Of a DNA stretch of 64,000 nt, positions 50,637 to 60,219 are shown piece after piece. The notes beneath the pieces were generated by a model that was not told the DNA's origin, searched no databases, and was given only the letters and a program-made list of their open reading frames with translations. Origin of the DNA: Glycocaulis sp051859565 (lineage in GTDB: Bacteria; Pseudomonadota; Alphaproteobacteria; Caulobacterales; Maricaulaceae); contig NZ_JBHYFK010000004.1 in NCBI RefSeq assembly GCF_051859565.1, positions 279,106-343,105 on the forward strand, given 5' to 3'. Every line of letters begins with the position of its first letter. Positions within the stretch are counted from its first letter, which is position 1. The position numbers and the translations under genes were made by a program.

Positions 50637-51935
50637 CTAGTATTGCAGCACCAGGCCCAGCGTGAAGCGATTGACGGTGAAATCCCGGTTGGCCGCTGCG
50701 CCTGACGAGGTCTGCTCGAAATGGCTGTAGGATGCGCGCAAGCCCATATTGCGGTTCATCAGATAGGTCGCCTGGGCGGTCGCGCCCCAGCGCTCATCTT
50801 CCCGGTCAATGCCCTGATAATCATCACTGCCATAATCGAGGCGGCCGGTGAGGATGACATTGCGGCGAAGCTCATGATCAAGCTGCGCCGAGGCCGCAGT
50901 ACCGACATAGCCTGCTGCGGCGGCAATGCCGGAATCTTCGATACTGCGCTGGGCCGTGAAGGTCAGCGTGGTAAGCTGGGTGGGGAACCACTCGATCAGG
51001 CCGTCAATGCTGAAACCGTTAACATTGGCAAAGCCCGGACTGTCATAGTCCTGCTTCATATAGCCAAGGCCGAGCTCGCCGCGGGCAAGTCCGCCCAGAT
51101 CAAACTCGACGCCCGCATCGACGGTGTATCCGTTTGAATCGCGGTTGAGCGGCACGGCGGGCGGCGAGAGGCGATGGTCGCGTTCATTATGGCGATAGCG
51201 CACAAACAGCGCGGTATCCGGGCTGATCGCATAGTCTGCGCGCAGCGTGTAACGGTGCAGATCACGATCCCGGAACCCTTGCGAGGCGACACCCCCGCCA
51301 ATCAGGGCAGCATCGTCATAATCGCTGCGCGAGAAGTCATAGCCGCCGCGCAGGCGCAGACGGTTGAACACATGATCGCCGCCAAGGGCAAAGCTCGTCG
51401 TGTCAAACCGGATCGGCTCGGCCGCAGAGCCTGCTGCGCCAGCAGAGGTGCGCGGTTCAGTGGCACGGCTGTGGGAGGCAGAGAGGTTCACAGCTGTGCC
51501 GCGCGCGACATCAAGCCGGCCCGCTGCCCCGAATGTGTAGTCGGTCGTGCTCTCCGACCCGAAATCGGCATACTCCCGGGCCACGACATTGGCAAAGGCA
51601 TTGAAGGCGTGATTGGACCAGGTTGTATCCATGGTGATCGAGGGGTTGATCACGAAAATGGTGTCGGACTGTTCTGCTGTAGCCGTGGCAAAGATGTTGT
51701 CGTTGAACTCGACACCCAGATCAGCGCGGGGCCGGAAGATGAAGGCGCCAGCGCGCACGCCCAGCGCGTCATATTCAGGCCGTGGGCGCTGCATGACCGA
51801 GATATTCCGGTCGCGGTCCCACAACCATTGGGCGGAGGCTTCGCCGCTGATGATCACGCCTGACCCGGCAGCAGAGATCAGCATTATCGCCGTCAGACCT
51901 GCGCCCGTTACCCGCTTGTCATTCCTGCCCGCCAT
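50637..51935 (-). CDS. Outer-membrane beta-barrel protein (BBP2-like) of the EPS cluster
   Basis: A roughly 432-residue protein with a Sec signal (LTAIMLISAAGSGVIISGEASA) and a barrel of alternating strands. These have repeated Arg/Tyr/Asp-rich hairpins (ADLGVEFNDNIFA; RGGYDFSRSDYDD; YTLRADYAISPDTALFVRYRHNERD) and a terminal strand VNRFTLGLVLQY, typical of BBP2/DUF-type barrels encoded with GumB/GumC-like exopolysaccharide systems. Start 51935 follows a GGGGGCC run; TTG at 51947 is possible. It may help polysaccharide pass or anchor at the outer membrane. It is followed by the tyrosine-kinase gene. Confidence 0.82.
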   Translation of the reverse strand: MAGRNDKRVTGAGLTAIMLISAAGSGVIISGEASAQWLWDRDRNISVMQRPRPEYDALGVRAGAFIFRPRADLGVEFNDNIFATATAEQSDTIFVINPSITMDTTWSNHAFNAFANVVAREYADFGSESTTDYTFGAAGRLDVARGTAVNLSASHSRATEPRTSAGAAGSAAEPIRFDTTSFALGGDHVFNRLRLRGGYDFSRSDYDDAALIGGGVASQGFRDRDLHRYTLRADYAISPDTALFVRYRHNERDHRLSPPAVPLNRDSNGYTVDAGVEFDLGGLARGELGLGYMKQDYDSPGFANVNGFSIDGLIEWFPTQLTTLTFTAQRSIEDSGIAAAAGYVGTAASAQLDHELRRNVILTGRLDYGSDDYQGIDREDERWGATAQATYLMNRNMGLRASYSHFEQTSSGAAANRDFTVNRFTLGLVLQY

Positions 51936-52040
51936 TGCGGCCCCCAATTGTGATGCAGACCCATGCCCCGCCCGATACGGAGCACGTCATTCGGTGTCAG
52001 CCCTGGCGCGCTTTGGGCGCTACCCGGCCAATCGGTGCTC

Positions 52041-52475
52041 TTAGTAGTCAGAACCACCGCGCCCGCCGGGAGGAGGCGGAGGAGGGGGCACAGGCGCACC
52101 GCTAGCCGGACCGCCCGGAACACCGGCCACACTGGATGTGCTCAGCTGCCCGGAAACGCTCTGACTGGCCGCCTGAGCGGCAGGGCTTGCCATCACCGGA
52201 TTTGACGCTGCGATCGCGAGGGCCGCGGCTGCCGTAGCGCTGTCAGCACCCGAAGCAACAATCGCTGCGATGATTGCCGCTTCAATTTCGTCAGCGCTAG
52301 CATCGGGGCCAACGGCCGCGACTGCCGCGACAATAGCGTCAGCGACTTCCTGCGCCCTTGGCGCTTCCTGGAGGAATGCAATGGCGTGCGCCGAAACACC
52401 CAGGCCCAAAGCCGGCAAAGACCCCAGCGCTACCGCGCTCAGCGCGGCTTTCGGCAGTTTCCAATCGAGTTTCAT
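52041..52475 (-). CDS. Secreted Ala-rich protein with poly-proline tail
   Basis: A roughly 144-residue protein with a Sec signal peptide (LSAVALGSLPALGLGVSAHA). An Ala/Ile-rich helical core follows (AIVAAVAAVGPDASADEIEAAIIAAIVASG and similar repeats). It ends with a Pro-rich stretch (eight consecutive Pro) and GGRGGSDY. Start 52475 is preceded by GAGGGA. It lies 105 bases upstream of the outer-membrane barrel gene in the same direction and probably belongs to the EPS operon. Such low-complexity proteins sometimes act as surface or export accessory factors; no family recognised. Confidence 0.6.
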   Translation of the reverse strand: MKLDWKLPKAALSAVALGSLPALGLGVSAHAIAFLQEAPRAQEVADAIVAAVAAVGPDASADEIEAAIIAAIVASGADSATAAAALAIAASNPVMASPAAQAASQSVSGQLSTSSVAGVPGGPASGAPVPPPPPPPGGRGGSDY

Positions 52476-52792
52476 GGCGGAATCCCTCATCCTAAAGTTT
52501 AATTATCATACCAGATACACCGGCCCCTCGCTAGCGCCGCAAAGGTGTTTTCGAGACGAAACGGCCCCAACACCCCGCCAACCACCATGTTTTGATGCGG
52601 TGCAGCGTAAATGTCACATGCGAAGCCACTGGCCGGTGAGTGTCGCACAGAGGGCACGGGTGATCATATCAAGGCGAATCGTGATCTGTTGTCCAAGTAT
52701 TGGCGTTAACCAACAAAAGTTCGCGCCGGTTATGAGATCGTTAGGCTTCGATAGGGCAGAGTTTCGGCGTCTTTAGTCTTGCAGGAGCAAGA
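52476..52792. promoter_or_regulatory. Divergent promoter region
   Basis: About 317 bases between the divergent secreted-protein gene and the small plus-strand gene. It is locally AT-rich near 52500-52510 and presumably carries promoters both ways. No clear -35/-10 pair or hairpin could be fixed. Confidence 0.4.
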
Positions 52793-53080
52793 ATGATGCG
52801 TGCAGAAAAGCGCAAATTGCCTGATCAGGAGACTCGTACGCCGTGTCCGGTCTCTGAGAAACCGGTAAGCCTTGCCGCCGCCACAGAGGCCACGCTGGAT
52901 GTCGGCCCTTCGCCGGCACGTGCGCTCCAGCAGCAGCTTGCCGCTGGCTTGGCACTCGGCAGCGATATCGGTTTGGACATCGGGGAACGCTGGTCCAGGC
53001 GCCGCTCACTGGCCGTCCTGCTTGTCAGCAATGGCCTGTTCTGGGTTTGCGCGGCATGGGGCCTTTCACAACTGCTCTAG
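52793..53080 (+). CDS. Small tail-anchored protein, unknown
   Basis: A 95-residue protein with a polar head (Ala/Gln/Glu-rich, ATEATLDVGPSPARALQQQLA) and one C-terminal membrane helix (SLAVLLVSNGLFWVCAAWGLSQLL). GGAG about 8 bases upstream supports the ATG. It is the only plus-strand gene between two minus-strand EPS genes. The size and topology recall small regulatory or linker proteins of EPS clusters, but function is not known. Confidence 0.6.
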   Translation: MMRAEKRKLPDQETRTPCPVSEKPVSLAAATEATLDVGPSPARALQQQLAAGLALGSDIGLDIGERWSRRRSLAVLLVSNGLFWVCAAWGLSQLL

Positions 53081-53154
53081 CCAGTGCGCAATTGCAAGGC
53101 AGGCCGGACGCCAACGCCGCTTCCACCTTCAATCCGGTACACCACCCAAATCTA

Positions 53155-55056
53155 TCACAACGATCCGCCCAGCAGCTCTTCCAATGCCGCACGCATGTCG
53201 GCAGGCGCATCTTCGCCAAAGTTCTGGAGCCAACGCCGGTCGGCGCGGCGCCCGACGAGCACCAAAGCCTGGGACAGAGCTTGGCGGCGTATACCCTCAT
53301 CAAGCTCAGCCCAGGCCAAAGCCGTAATCTGAAGACGCCAGCGCATGATGTCGCGTGCGCCATAAGGGCTGAGGTAAAAACTTTGCGCGAGCGCCTCCTG
53401 GCCATCTGGCGTCAACCGCCCGTGCCGTGCCATGTCGATATAGACGAGCCGGTTCCAGGCCGTGACGAGGCGGGGCTCGCGTTCAAGTGCCCCGCGGGTG
53501 GCACGTTCAGCAAAATCCAGATCATGAATATCCGCCTCAATGGCACGCGAAGCGATAGCTTCGCGCCAATAGGCGGACGGGGCAAGCGCGTCTCTTGCTG
53601 CAATCTGGGCGATGGCCTCCGGACCAAGACGGTAGGCGGCATTAGCCTCAAGGCGCAGCTGGCCCTGCCATCCCAATGCGCCTGCCAATCCTAATGCCAG
53701 AACCGACAGCCCGGCCCTTGGCGCCCACCGGGCAAGCAAGCCGAGCTGCGCGCGCCGCCTGACATCCCCCTGGCGGGCTGCCCGCCCCCCTGCCCCGACC
53801 GCGCAGCCAAGACCCAACACCCAGGCCCACCACCACATAAAGCCCGGCACTTCGAGAGCGTAGTCGGTAAGCGCATGCAGCAGGACAAGGATGGAGATAC
53901 AGATCACGGCGCGCAGATATACCTGCTCTTTGCGGCGGCGGCGCAGACCGCGCATAACGGCCATGACGAGCGCGGCAATGACCGCTGCCATGGCAAGAGT
54001 GCCGGCCCAGCCCATCTGCAAGAGCCATTGCAGGTAAACATTATGCGCCGCGCCCTGGTTACCGAGTATCGCGGCATTGCGGCTGGTGGCGATGAGGTCG
54101 TTGACGAAGCCAAAACTGCCAAGGCCGTGGCCCCATAAGGGCGCAAGCGGCACGGCTTGCCAGTACGCAGCAAAAAGCGTCTGGCGGGAGGTATCATCAA
54201 AGACCCGGTCAAACCGGCTGGCGGCGAGCTCGCCTGATACGGTCCAGACAAGGCCAGCCAGTACCAGGAACGCCGCGCCGCTGCCCACGGCGAGGCCAAG
54301 GCTGCGGTGCGCTGCATTGCTCTGGCGCGACCAGGCGTAGATCTGCCAACCAGTCAGCAATAGTGCAGCAAACCCTGTGAACGCGATGCCGGCGCGCGAG
54401 GCGGTCAGGACAAGGCAGGTGGCAGGCAGGAGGGTGGCGACAAGGGCAAGGGAAAGCGCAATAGCGTGCCGGGACACGCCCTGGTCTCTGGTACTGGCCC
54501 GCCGGATCCAGGCAAGCAGCTCGGTCAGGCCCATCAGGCTGATCAGGCCAAAATAAGTTGCAGCGGTATTCGCAGAGAGAAATCCGCCCGACAGCCTGTC
54601 GCGGTGGTAAGGCCGTTCGACCCCCCACAGATGGTCCGGCGACAGGGTGAAGTCTAGAAACGACCAGATCGCGATGATGACACCGGCGGCCAGGCTGGCG
54701 CGCCAGACCCATACTGCGCCGCCTGAGATGCGCGCACTATTACGGGCGACAAGCCAAAGTGCGCCAGCCGCAGCAATTGCTCCGAAATCGGGACCGCCTG
54801 TATCAACATGTCCGCGCGCTACGAGCAAAATGGCGAGCGCCCCCAGTCCGGCCACGCCAATCCAGATACCAGGCGTCGGCCGCTGGGTGTCCAGACACAG
54901 AACACCAAGAGCCGCGACCAATAAGATCGCGCTCGAAAAATAGGCTTTGGCTGCCGGTATGTCGGCGCCAAAAAACACCGCCGCTGCCCCAATCAGCGCA
55001 AGAAGCAATCCCGCAGGAAACAGGAGCTGCAATCCTGTGTGGGTATCCTGGTGCAT
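53155..55056 (-). CDS. O-antigen ligase/polymerase-family membrane protein
   Basis: A roughly 633-residue protein. The first 420 residues carry about 10-12 hydrophobic helices with a Wzy-type periplasmic loop (RFDRVFDDTSRQTLFAAYWQAVPLAPLWGHGLGSF and AHNVYLQWLLQMGWAG), where Arg and His residues fit the ligase/polymerase active site. The last 180 residues form a helical tail with TPR-like character. ATG 55056 is chosen because the upstream in-frame leader overlaps the Wza gene. It would polymerise or ligate the second exopolysaccharide. It follows the export protein by 61 bases. Confidence 0.82.
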   Translation of the reverse strand: MHQDTHTGLQLLFPAGLLLALIGAAAVFFGADIPAAKAYFSSAILLVAALGVLCLDTQRPTPGIWIGVAGLGALAILLVARGHVDTGGPDFGAIAAAGALWLVARNSARISGGAVWVWRASLAAGVIIAIWSFLDFTLSPDHLWGVERPYHRDRLSGGFLSANTAATYFGLISLMGLTELLAWIRRASTRDQGVSRHAIALSLALVATLLPATCLVLTASRAGIAFTGFAALLLTGWQIYAWSRQSNAAHRSLGLAVGSGAAFLVLAGLVWTVSGELAASRFDRVFDDTSRQTLFAAYWQAVPLAPLWGHGLGSFGFVNDLIATSRNAAILGNQGAAHNVYLQWLLQMGWAGTLAMAAVIAALVMAVMRGLRRRRKEQVYLRAVICISILVLLHALTDYALEVPGFMWWWAWVLGLGCAVGAGGRAARQGDVRRRAQLGLLARWAPRAGLSVLALGLAGALGWQGQLRLEANAAYRLGPEAIAQIAARDALAPSAYWREAIASRAIEADIHDLDFAERATRGALEREPRLVTAWNRLVYIDMARHGRLTPDGQEALAQSFYLSPYGARDIMRWRLQITALAWAELDEGIRRQALSQALVLVGRRADRRWLQNFGEDAPADMRAALEELLGGSL

Positions 55057-55117
55057 GTCGATAACCGATCCGACGCGGTGAATATTTTTTGGTGGCTGTC
55101 CGGAACCGAGCCCAAAC

Positions 55118-55696
55118 CTAGAAGAAGCGCTCGCCAATTCGGATCGTATCACCAGGCTGGACGGGCGTGCTCACCGTCAGGGGAAACTCTTCCTCCTGCG
55201 CCGCGCCGGCGCGCTTGATGAAAACGCGCCGTGTGTTCGCCCGGTAAGAAAACCCGCCAGCGGTGGCCACGGCATTCACAACCGTAAGGCCGGAGGTAAA
55301 GGGATATTCTCCGGGCTCACGCACTTCGCCCATTATATAATAGGGCCTGAAATTCATGACCTCGGCGCTGACACGCGGATCATTGAGATAGCCTTCGCTG
55401 AGGGAGGATTCTGCCGCTCTTTGAAACTCGCGAAGGGTTAGCCCGCCAGCTCGCACCTCGCCGATGAGCGGCAAGGACACAGCCCCGCTGCCATCAACAG
55501 TATACTCGCCTGACAAGGCGTCCTCACCAAAGACGATCACGCGAAGCCGGTCACCGGAGCCGAGGCGATACTCGCTGACTTCACGCAGTTCCTGGGACGC
55601 CGGCGCAAGATCTACGCTTACCTCGCTGGTCGTACCTGTGCTGACGCAACCGATTATGAAGAGCCCAGCAGCCAAAGCGGCAATCATGCGCACCAT
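55118..55696 (-). CDS. Polysaccharide export protein (Wza-like lipoprotein)
   Basis: A roughly 192-residue protein with a lipoprotein signal (MIAALAAGLFIIGC). The Poly_export domain follows (EYRLGSGDRLRVIVFGEDALSGEYTVDGSGAVSLPLIG, then LTLREFQRAAESSLSEGYLNDPRVSAEV) and an SLBB-type part (YYIMGEVREPGEYPFTSGLTVVNAVATAGGF). This is the outer-membrane export channel of the second polysaccharide. Start 55696 follows GAGGGG; ATG at 55711 is also in frame. It sits between galE and the ligase-like gene and forms an operon with the latter. Confidence 0.87.
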   Translation of the reverse strand: MVRMIAALAAGLFIIGCVSTGTTSEVSVDLAPASQELREVSEYRLGSGDRLRVIVFGEDALSGEYTVDGSGAVSLPLIGEVRAGGLTLREFQRAAESSLSEGYLNDPRVSAEVMNFRPYYIMGEVREPGEYPFTSGLTVVNAVATAGGFSYRANTRRVFIKRAGAAQEEEFPLTVSTPVQPGDTIRIGERFF

Positions 55697-55863
55697 ATAA
55701 TATCCCCTCATCTTTCTGACTTCCGCAAAACCAGCGCCTGCAGGTTCGTTTAAGGTCAGCTTCATGGATCGTCAGCCGATCTGCAAGCAGTAGGCCCGAG
55801 CCTTGGCACGCAGTTTTACCGCTCAAACCAGATCACCAGGACGAAGGCGAGGCGCCAGGCCGG

Positions 55864-56853
55864 TTATTGAGAGGCCACGCCCCATCTGGACGCATGAAAC
55901 CGCCAGGCATCGGCGACGATCTGTTCAGCGCTCGAAAGGGTTGGCGTGAACCCGAGGAGGCTGTGCGCTCTTGCCGTATCGGCCACCAACCGGACTGCAT
56001 CGCCCGGCCGGCGCGGCGCAATAGTGTGTGGCACGGCCTTTCCGGTGACGTCTTTGACCGCGTCCAGTATCTCACGGACCGAAAGCCCCTGCCCTGTGCC
56101 GATATTGCAGGCAAATGCCTCATGGCCGCCAATGAGAAGTTCCAGCGCCTTCAGGTGCGCATCGGCCAGATCCATCACATGTATATAGTCGCGTATACAG
56201 GTGCCGTCCGGAGTGGGATAATCATCGCCAAAGAGCTGCATGGCGGGCCCGAGGCCTGCAGCCGCTTTGAGCGCGTTGGGAATGAGGTGGGTCTCTGGAT
56301 CATGTTCCTCGCCAATATCCCCGTCAGGGCTGGCACCGCAGGCGTTGAAATAGCGCAGACTCGCGAACCGCAGACGGCCGGTTTTGGCTGTATCGATCAG
56401 CAGGTCCTCAACGGCCTTTTTGGTGCGCCCGTAAACGCTGACCGGCGTCCTCGGCTCGTCCTCACTAATGGGCACACTCTCAGGTTCGCCATAGACCGCG
56501 CAGGTGGACGAAAACACCAGCGGCGCTATGCCTGCCTTGTCCATGGCCTTGAGAAGGCTGACCACGCCTGCGACGTTATTATCCCAGAATGCAAGCGGTG
56601 CCCGTTCCCCTTCGCCTACTTCGATGTGAGCGGCAAAATGCATGACGGCGACCGGCTCGTGCTCAGCAAAAGCCCGATCCAGCGCCTGCCCGTCCCTGAT
56701 ATCGCCAATAACGAGAGGTCCCCACCTCACTGCCTCACGATGGCCAGCTGAGAGATTATCGAAGACGACCGGCACGTCTCCGCGGGCGGCAAGCGCCTTG
56801 CAGACATGCGAACCAATATAGCCAGCTCCGCCAACCACCAAAACTGTTGCCAT
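55864..56853 (-). CDS. galE: UDP-glucose 4-epimerase
   Basis: A 329-residue short-chain dehydrogenase-fold enzyme. The NAD site is VVGGAGYIGSHVCKAL (residues 4-19). The catalytic Ser/Thr lies in FSSTCAVYG and the Tyr-Lys pair in VYGRTKKAVE. The UDP-sugar region and C-terminal segment (FTPTLSSAEQIVADAW) are complete. It interconverts UDP-glucose and UDP-galactose, feeding the EPS cluster. Full length for the family. It lies 167 bases upstream of the Wza-like start (55696), on the same strand. Confidence 0.95.
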   Translation of the reverse strand: MATVLVVGGAGYIGSHVCKALAARGDVPVVFDNLSAGHREAVRWGPLVIGDIRDGQALDRAFAEHEPVAVMHFAAHIEVGEGERAPLAFWDNNVAGVVSLLKAMDKAGIAPLVFSSTCAVYGEPESVPISEDEPRTPVSVYGRTKKAVEDLLIDTAKTGRLRFASLRYFNACGASPDGDIGEEHDPETHLIPNALKAAAGLGPAMQLFGDDYPTPDGTCIRDYIHVMDLADAHLKALELLIGGHEAFACNIGTGQGLSVREILDAVKDVTGKAVPHTIAPRRPGDAVRLVADTARAHSLLGFTPTLSSAEQIVADAWRFHASRWGVASQ

Positions 56854-57447
56854 CTACTCCCCCGCAGATCATGCAAGAAAAACTACAACCTGGATGAACG
56901 CCTAGCATCGCCGCACCTAACGTGAAACCGGAAAACAACCCGAAACCGACGATGATCCCGAACGTCTGCCATACTGCTATCACGCGCCACGAAAAATTGG
57001 GTCCGCAAACCTCAATGGCGTGGTGACCGGTCTTGAATTGCCATAAGTGTCATCGGTGCGTGTAGGCATTGACACGGAAGCGGCGCCGCCACGCCTCCGA
57101 CGCTCGCTACCCACTGGCTTCACCCAGCTGTTCCTCCGGCCATCGGACTATATAATAATAATACTGAAACCGGCTGACCCTTTGGGAGATAAATTCGCTT
57201 CTGACTGGCTAGCAGGTCCGGAGGTGCGGTGTTGTGTGTACGCACCACCCTGCCCCATTTGTGGGCACCCAAGCAGATTTACCGGCGCTAACCTTAAATT
57301 GCCCCTACTCACGCAGACACTCGCAGTGTAGCCTTTTAGGTACAAGCCTTTGGCATAAGGGCTGCATGCTTTCCAATAAAGGATGCAGCCAAACTTGGAT
57401 AATGCTATTGCACTGCACAATGCTGGGAAGATTTCGGGGGCGGCGCC
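56854..57447. promoter_or_regulatory. Divergent intergenic region of the EPS cluster
   Basis: About 594 bases between galE (minus) and the sugar transferase (plus). It has an AT-rich block at 57148-57166 (tatataataataatac), a 7-bp inverted repeat gctgcat/atgcagc (57361-57367/57383-57389) with an inner ctttcc/aaag pair, and no supported ORF. It probably holds the promoters of both arms of the cluster and a regulatory stem-loop in the plus-strand leader. Confidence 0.5.
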
Positions 57448-58122
57448 GTGGACGGGAACGGACATACACTCAACTTGCAAGCCTCGAGTGGGCTTCAATC
57501 ACACTCGGCGATGCAGCGCGCCGCGAAGCGGATGATTGACGTTTCAATAGCTTCGATGGCTCTTGTTTTTCTGTCACCGGTCATGCTCGCGTTGGCGATT
57601 GCCATCCGGCTCCAGGATGGACGGCCAGCCATCTTTTCACAGAGCCGTATCGGCAAAGACGGCCGTACGTTCCAGTGTCTCAAGTTCCGCTCAATGGTGA
57701 TCGACGCTCAAGCCCGCCTAGAGGCGTTGCTCGCCACTGATGCAGAGGCTGCAACCGAATGGGCACGAGACCAGAAACTGCGCAAGGACCCACGCATAAC
57801 GCCCCTTGGCCGGTTCATACGCAAGGCCAGTTTTGATGAACTACCACAGCTTTTCAATGTATTACGCGGCGAAATGTCGATCGTCGGTCCCCGGCCCATC
57901 ATCAAAGATGAAGTAGCCCGATATGGAACAAATTTTGGCGACTACGCCTCCGTGAAACCTGGGATTACTGGGCTTTGGCAGGTAAGTGGCCGCAATAGCG
58001 TGTCTTACGACGACCGCGTGGCCATGGACGCCTCATATGCTGCGAACTGGTCCGTTCTGGGCGATATTTGGATAATCCTATTGACCGTTCCAGCCGTCCT
58101 GTTCAGTCGCGGAGCCTCATGA
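57448..58122 (+). CDS. Initiating sugar transferase (WcaJ/ExoY type)
   Basis: A 224-residue polyisoprenyl-phosphate hexose-1-phosphate transferase. One membrane re-entrant helix (IDVSIASMALVFLSPVMLALAIAI) precedes the cytoplasmic catalytic core: FSQSRIGKDGRTFQCLKFRSM, RKASFDELPQLFNVLRGEMSIVGPRP (Asp-Glu catalytic pair) and KPGITGLWQVSGRN. It places the first sugar phosphate on undecaprenyl phosphate. It starts with GTG (57448, GGGGGCGG upstream); ATG at 57511 is possible. The hfs locus in this window lacks its own HfsE, so this enzyme may also prime holdfast units. Confidence 0.92.
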   Translation: MDGNGHTLNLQASSGLQSHSAMQRAAKRMIDVSIASMALVFLSPVMLALAIAIRLQDGRPAIFSQSRIGKDGRTFQCLKFRSMVIDAQARLEALLATDAEAATEWARDQKLRKDPRITPLGRFIRKASFDELPQLFNVLRGEMSIVGPRPIIKDEVARYGTNFGDYASVKPGITGLWQVSGRNSVSYDDRVAMDASYAANWSVLGDIWIILLTVPAVLFSRGAS

Positions 58123-58162
58123 TCCTAATTTGGAATGATAATCAAGATTTTAGGGCCTTCAA

Positions 58163-59305
58163 TTGAAAATCCTTTTGTGCCTTGAGACCTCAGGGGGCGG
58201 ATCTGGACGCCACGTCCTCGACTTGGCCGGCGGACTGCTACAGTTGGGTCACGAGGTGGCGATAGTCTACTCGCCCCTGCGGGCAGAACCGGAGTTTGTC
58301 TCCACGCTGTCCAATCTCAGCGGATGCAAGGCCATTCCCTGCAATATGCATCGGTCAGTTGGGATTCATGATATAGAAAGCAGGAAGGAGCTGGCAGCAT
58401 TGATCAGGGTCCATGGACCGTTCGACATCCTGCATGCCCATTCCTCGAAAGCCGGGGCGCTAGTAAGACTATTGCCGGGCTCCATACCCGGCGCTCGAAT
58501 CTATACGCCCCACGCCTTTCGCACTATGGACCCGGACATCTCGGCGTTGAGCAAGCTTGCTTACTCCAACGCGGAACGTCTTCTGGCGCTCGCAACAGAC
58601 GCACTGATAGCCGTTAGCGCGGATGAAGCGAGCCACGCGCGGTCACTTGGTATTTCTGACCGAAAAATCGAAACGATCATCAACGGCGTGGACCAGGTAG
58701 AGACAGAAACCCGCGAAGGTGTTCGTCAGCGCCTTGGTATACCTCAATCAGCGTGGGTGGCCGGTTTTGTCGGGCGGTTTTCTCCTCAGAAAGATCCGCT
58801 GCGCTTTGTTAGGGCAGTCAATCTCGCTCGGCGCCATTTGCCTCAACTCATTGGCCTCATGGTGGGAGATGGCGAATTAAAAGCCGCCGCCGAGGCTGCG
58901 GCGGAGCAGGACGCCATCGTATTTACGGGATGGACCAACGCCCGCAAGCTCATGCCCGCAATGGACGTTCTGGTCATGACAAGCCGCTACGAAGCCATGC
59001 CGTACACGCTGCTGGAGGCGCTCAGCGCTAGCCTGCCCCTGATTTCCACTGAGGTCGGCGGGGTTTTGGAAACTATCCGCGACGGCGAGAACGGTCGCAT
59101 TCTCAGCCATGATGTGGGTGCTGAAGCGATTGCGGACGCTCTCGCAGACGCCTTTCACTATCCCCAGCGCTTGACCCAATGGAGCCATGCATCCCGTGAA
59201 CGGGCAAAAAGCTACACAATCCAGGAAATGGTGTCTCACACTGTGGGTGTTTACCTGCAAGCCAGGAAAATTCAACGAAGCGTGGCCAATAACAACTGTA
59301 ACTAA
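58163..59305 (+). CDS. Family 4 glycosyltransferase
   Basis: A 380-residue GT-B enzyme. The N-terminal domain opens with SGGGSGRHVLDLAGGL and HSSKAGALVRLL. The C-terminal donor domain contains VGRFSPQKDPLRFVRAV, FTGWTNARKLMPAMDVLVMTSRYEAMPYTLLEA (the EX7E-like motif of GT4) and STEVGGVLE. It adds a sugar to the lipid-linked unit in the cytoplasm. The start codon is TTG at 58163 (LKILLC read as MKILLC); no in-frame ATG would keep the N-terminal strand. It follows the initiating transferase by 40 bases. Confidence 0.9.
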   Translation: MKILLCLETSGGGSGRHVLDLAGGLLQLGHEVAIVYSPLRAEPEFVSTLSNLSGCKAIPCNMHRSVGIHDIESRKELAALIRVHGPFDILHAHSSKAGALVRLLPGSIPGARIYTPHAFRTMDPDISALSKLAYSNAERLLALATDALIAVSADEASHARSLGISDRKIETIINGVDQVETETREGVRQRLGIPQSAWVAGFVGRFSPQKDPLRFVRAVNLARRHLPQLIGLMVGDGELKAAAEAAAEQDAIVFTGWTNARKLMPAMDVLVMTSRYEAMPYTLLEALSASLPLISTEVGGVLETIRDGENGRILSHDVGAEAIADALADAFHYPQRLTQWSHASRERAKSYTIQEMVSHTVGVYLQARKIQRSVANNNCN

Positions 59306-59352
59306 CAATACATATGTCTCCGCTTCATGCAACAAATTAGGTAAAACCACCA

Positions 59353-60219
59353 ATGAGCAACGCGAATTCTAGAATTACAGTCCCGGTATTGAATAGAGAA
59401 CCTATCCAGATCGGAAACGGGCTGCCGCTGACCTTGATTGCCGGCCCGTGCCAGTTGGAAAGCAGGCAACACGGCCTTGAAGTCTCTTCGGCGCTCAAAG
59501 AGATTTCAGCTCGGATGGGTGTGCCGATTATCTATAAGACGTCATTCGACAAGGCAAATCGTACAAGCGCGTCTGGAACGCGGGGCATGGGCTTGGAGGC
59601 GTCCCTGCCGGTATTTGCCGAAATCAGAGAAACCATCGGCCTTCCCGTCCTGACCGATGTTCACACAGCTGAGCAATGTGCAATTGCCGCGATGGCAGTA
59701 GACGTTCTTCAGATTCCTGCATTTTTGTGCCGCCAGACCGATCTGCTTGTTGCCGCTGCCCGAACGGGTAAACCCATCAACGTAAAAAAGGGCCAGTTTC
59801 TAGCGCCTTGGGACATGAAAAACGTTATCGAAAAGGTCGTAAGCGCCGGGAATCCGAATGTTATGGCATGTGAACGCGGCGTCAGTTTCGGTTATAATAC
59901 CCTTGTCGTAGACATGCGATCGATCCCCATAATGAAAGATATTGGCTGCCCAATCGTTTTCGACGCCACTCACTCGGTTCAGCAACCGGGAGGGCAAGGC
60001 ACTTCATCGGGTGGACAACGCAAATTTGCCCCGCATCTGGCAAGAGCAGCTGTCGCCATAGGGGTAGCTGCGGTATTTATGGAAACTCATCCGGACCCGG
60101 ATAGCGCACCCAGTGACGGCTCGAATATGATCCCATTGTCTACATTTTCAGAAATCATTAATGACCTCAAGGAATTTGATAAACTTGCAAAACATAATCA
60201 GGTTGTGGATCTCCTGTAA
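59353..60219 (+). CDS. kdsA: 3-deoxy-8-phosphooctulonate (KDO-8-P) synthase, metal-dependent type
   Basis: A 288-residue DAHP-synthase-fold enzyme that condenses phosphoenolpyruvate with arabinose-5-phosphate. The signature LIAGPCQLES carries Cys33 at the position that binds the catalytic metal in metal-dependent KdsA proteins. Non-metal enzymes such as that of E. coli have Asn there. Further motifs: IYKTSFDKANRTS, QIPAFLCRQTDLL, DATHSVQQPGG and METHPDPD. Complete. It stands in the EPS cluster, not with lipid A genes, so it probably supplies Kdo for the polysaccharide or is a second copy. Its stop overlaps the next gene by TAATG. Confidence 0.95.
   Translation: MSNANSRITVPVLNREPIQIGNGLPLTLIAGPCQLESRQHGLEVSSALKEISARMGVPIIYKTSFDKANRTSASGTRGMGLEASLPVFAEIRETIGLPVLTDVHTAEQCAIAAMAVDVLQIPAFLCRQTDLLVAAARTGKPINVKKGQFLAPWDMKNVIEKVVSAGNPNVMACERGVSFGYNTLVVDMRSIPIMKDIGCPIVFDATHSVQQPGGQGTSSGGQRKFAPHLARAAVAIGVAAVFMETHPDPDSAPSDGSNMIPLSTFSEIINDLKEFDKLAKHNQVVDLL

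Noticed and set aside
55867..56751. 294-residue plus-strand ORF opposite galE
   Set aside because: Antisense to an unambiguous galE gene.
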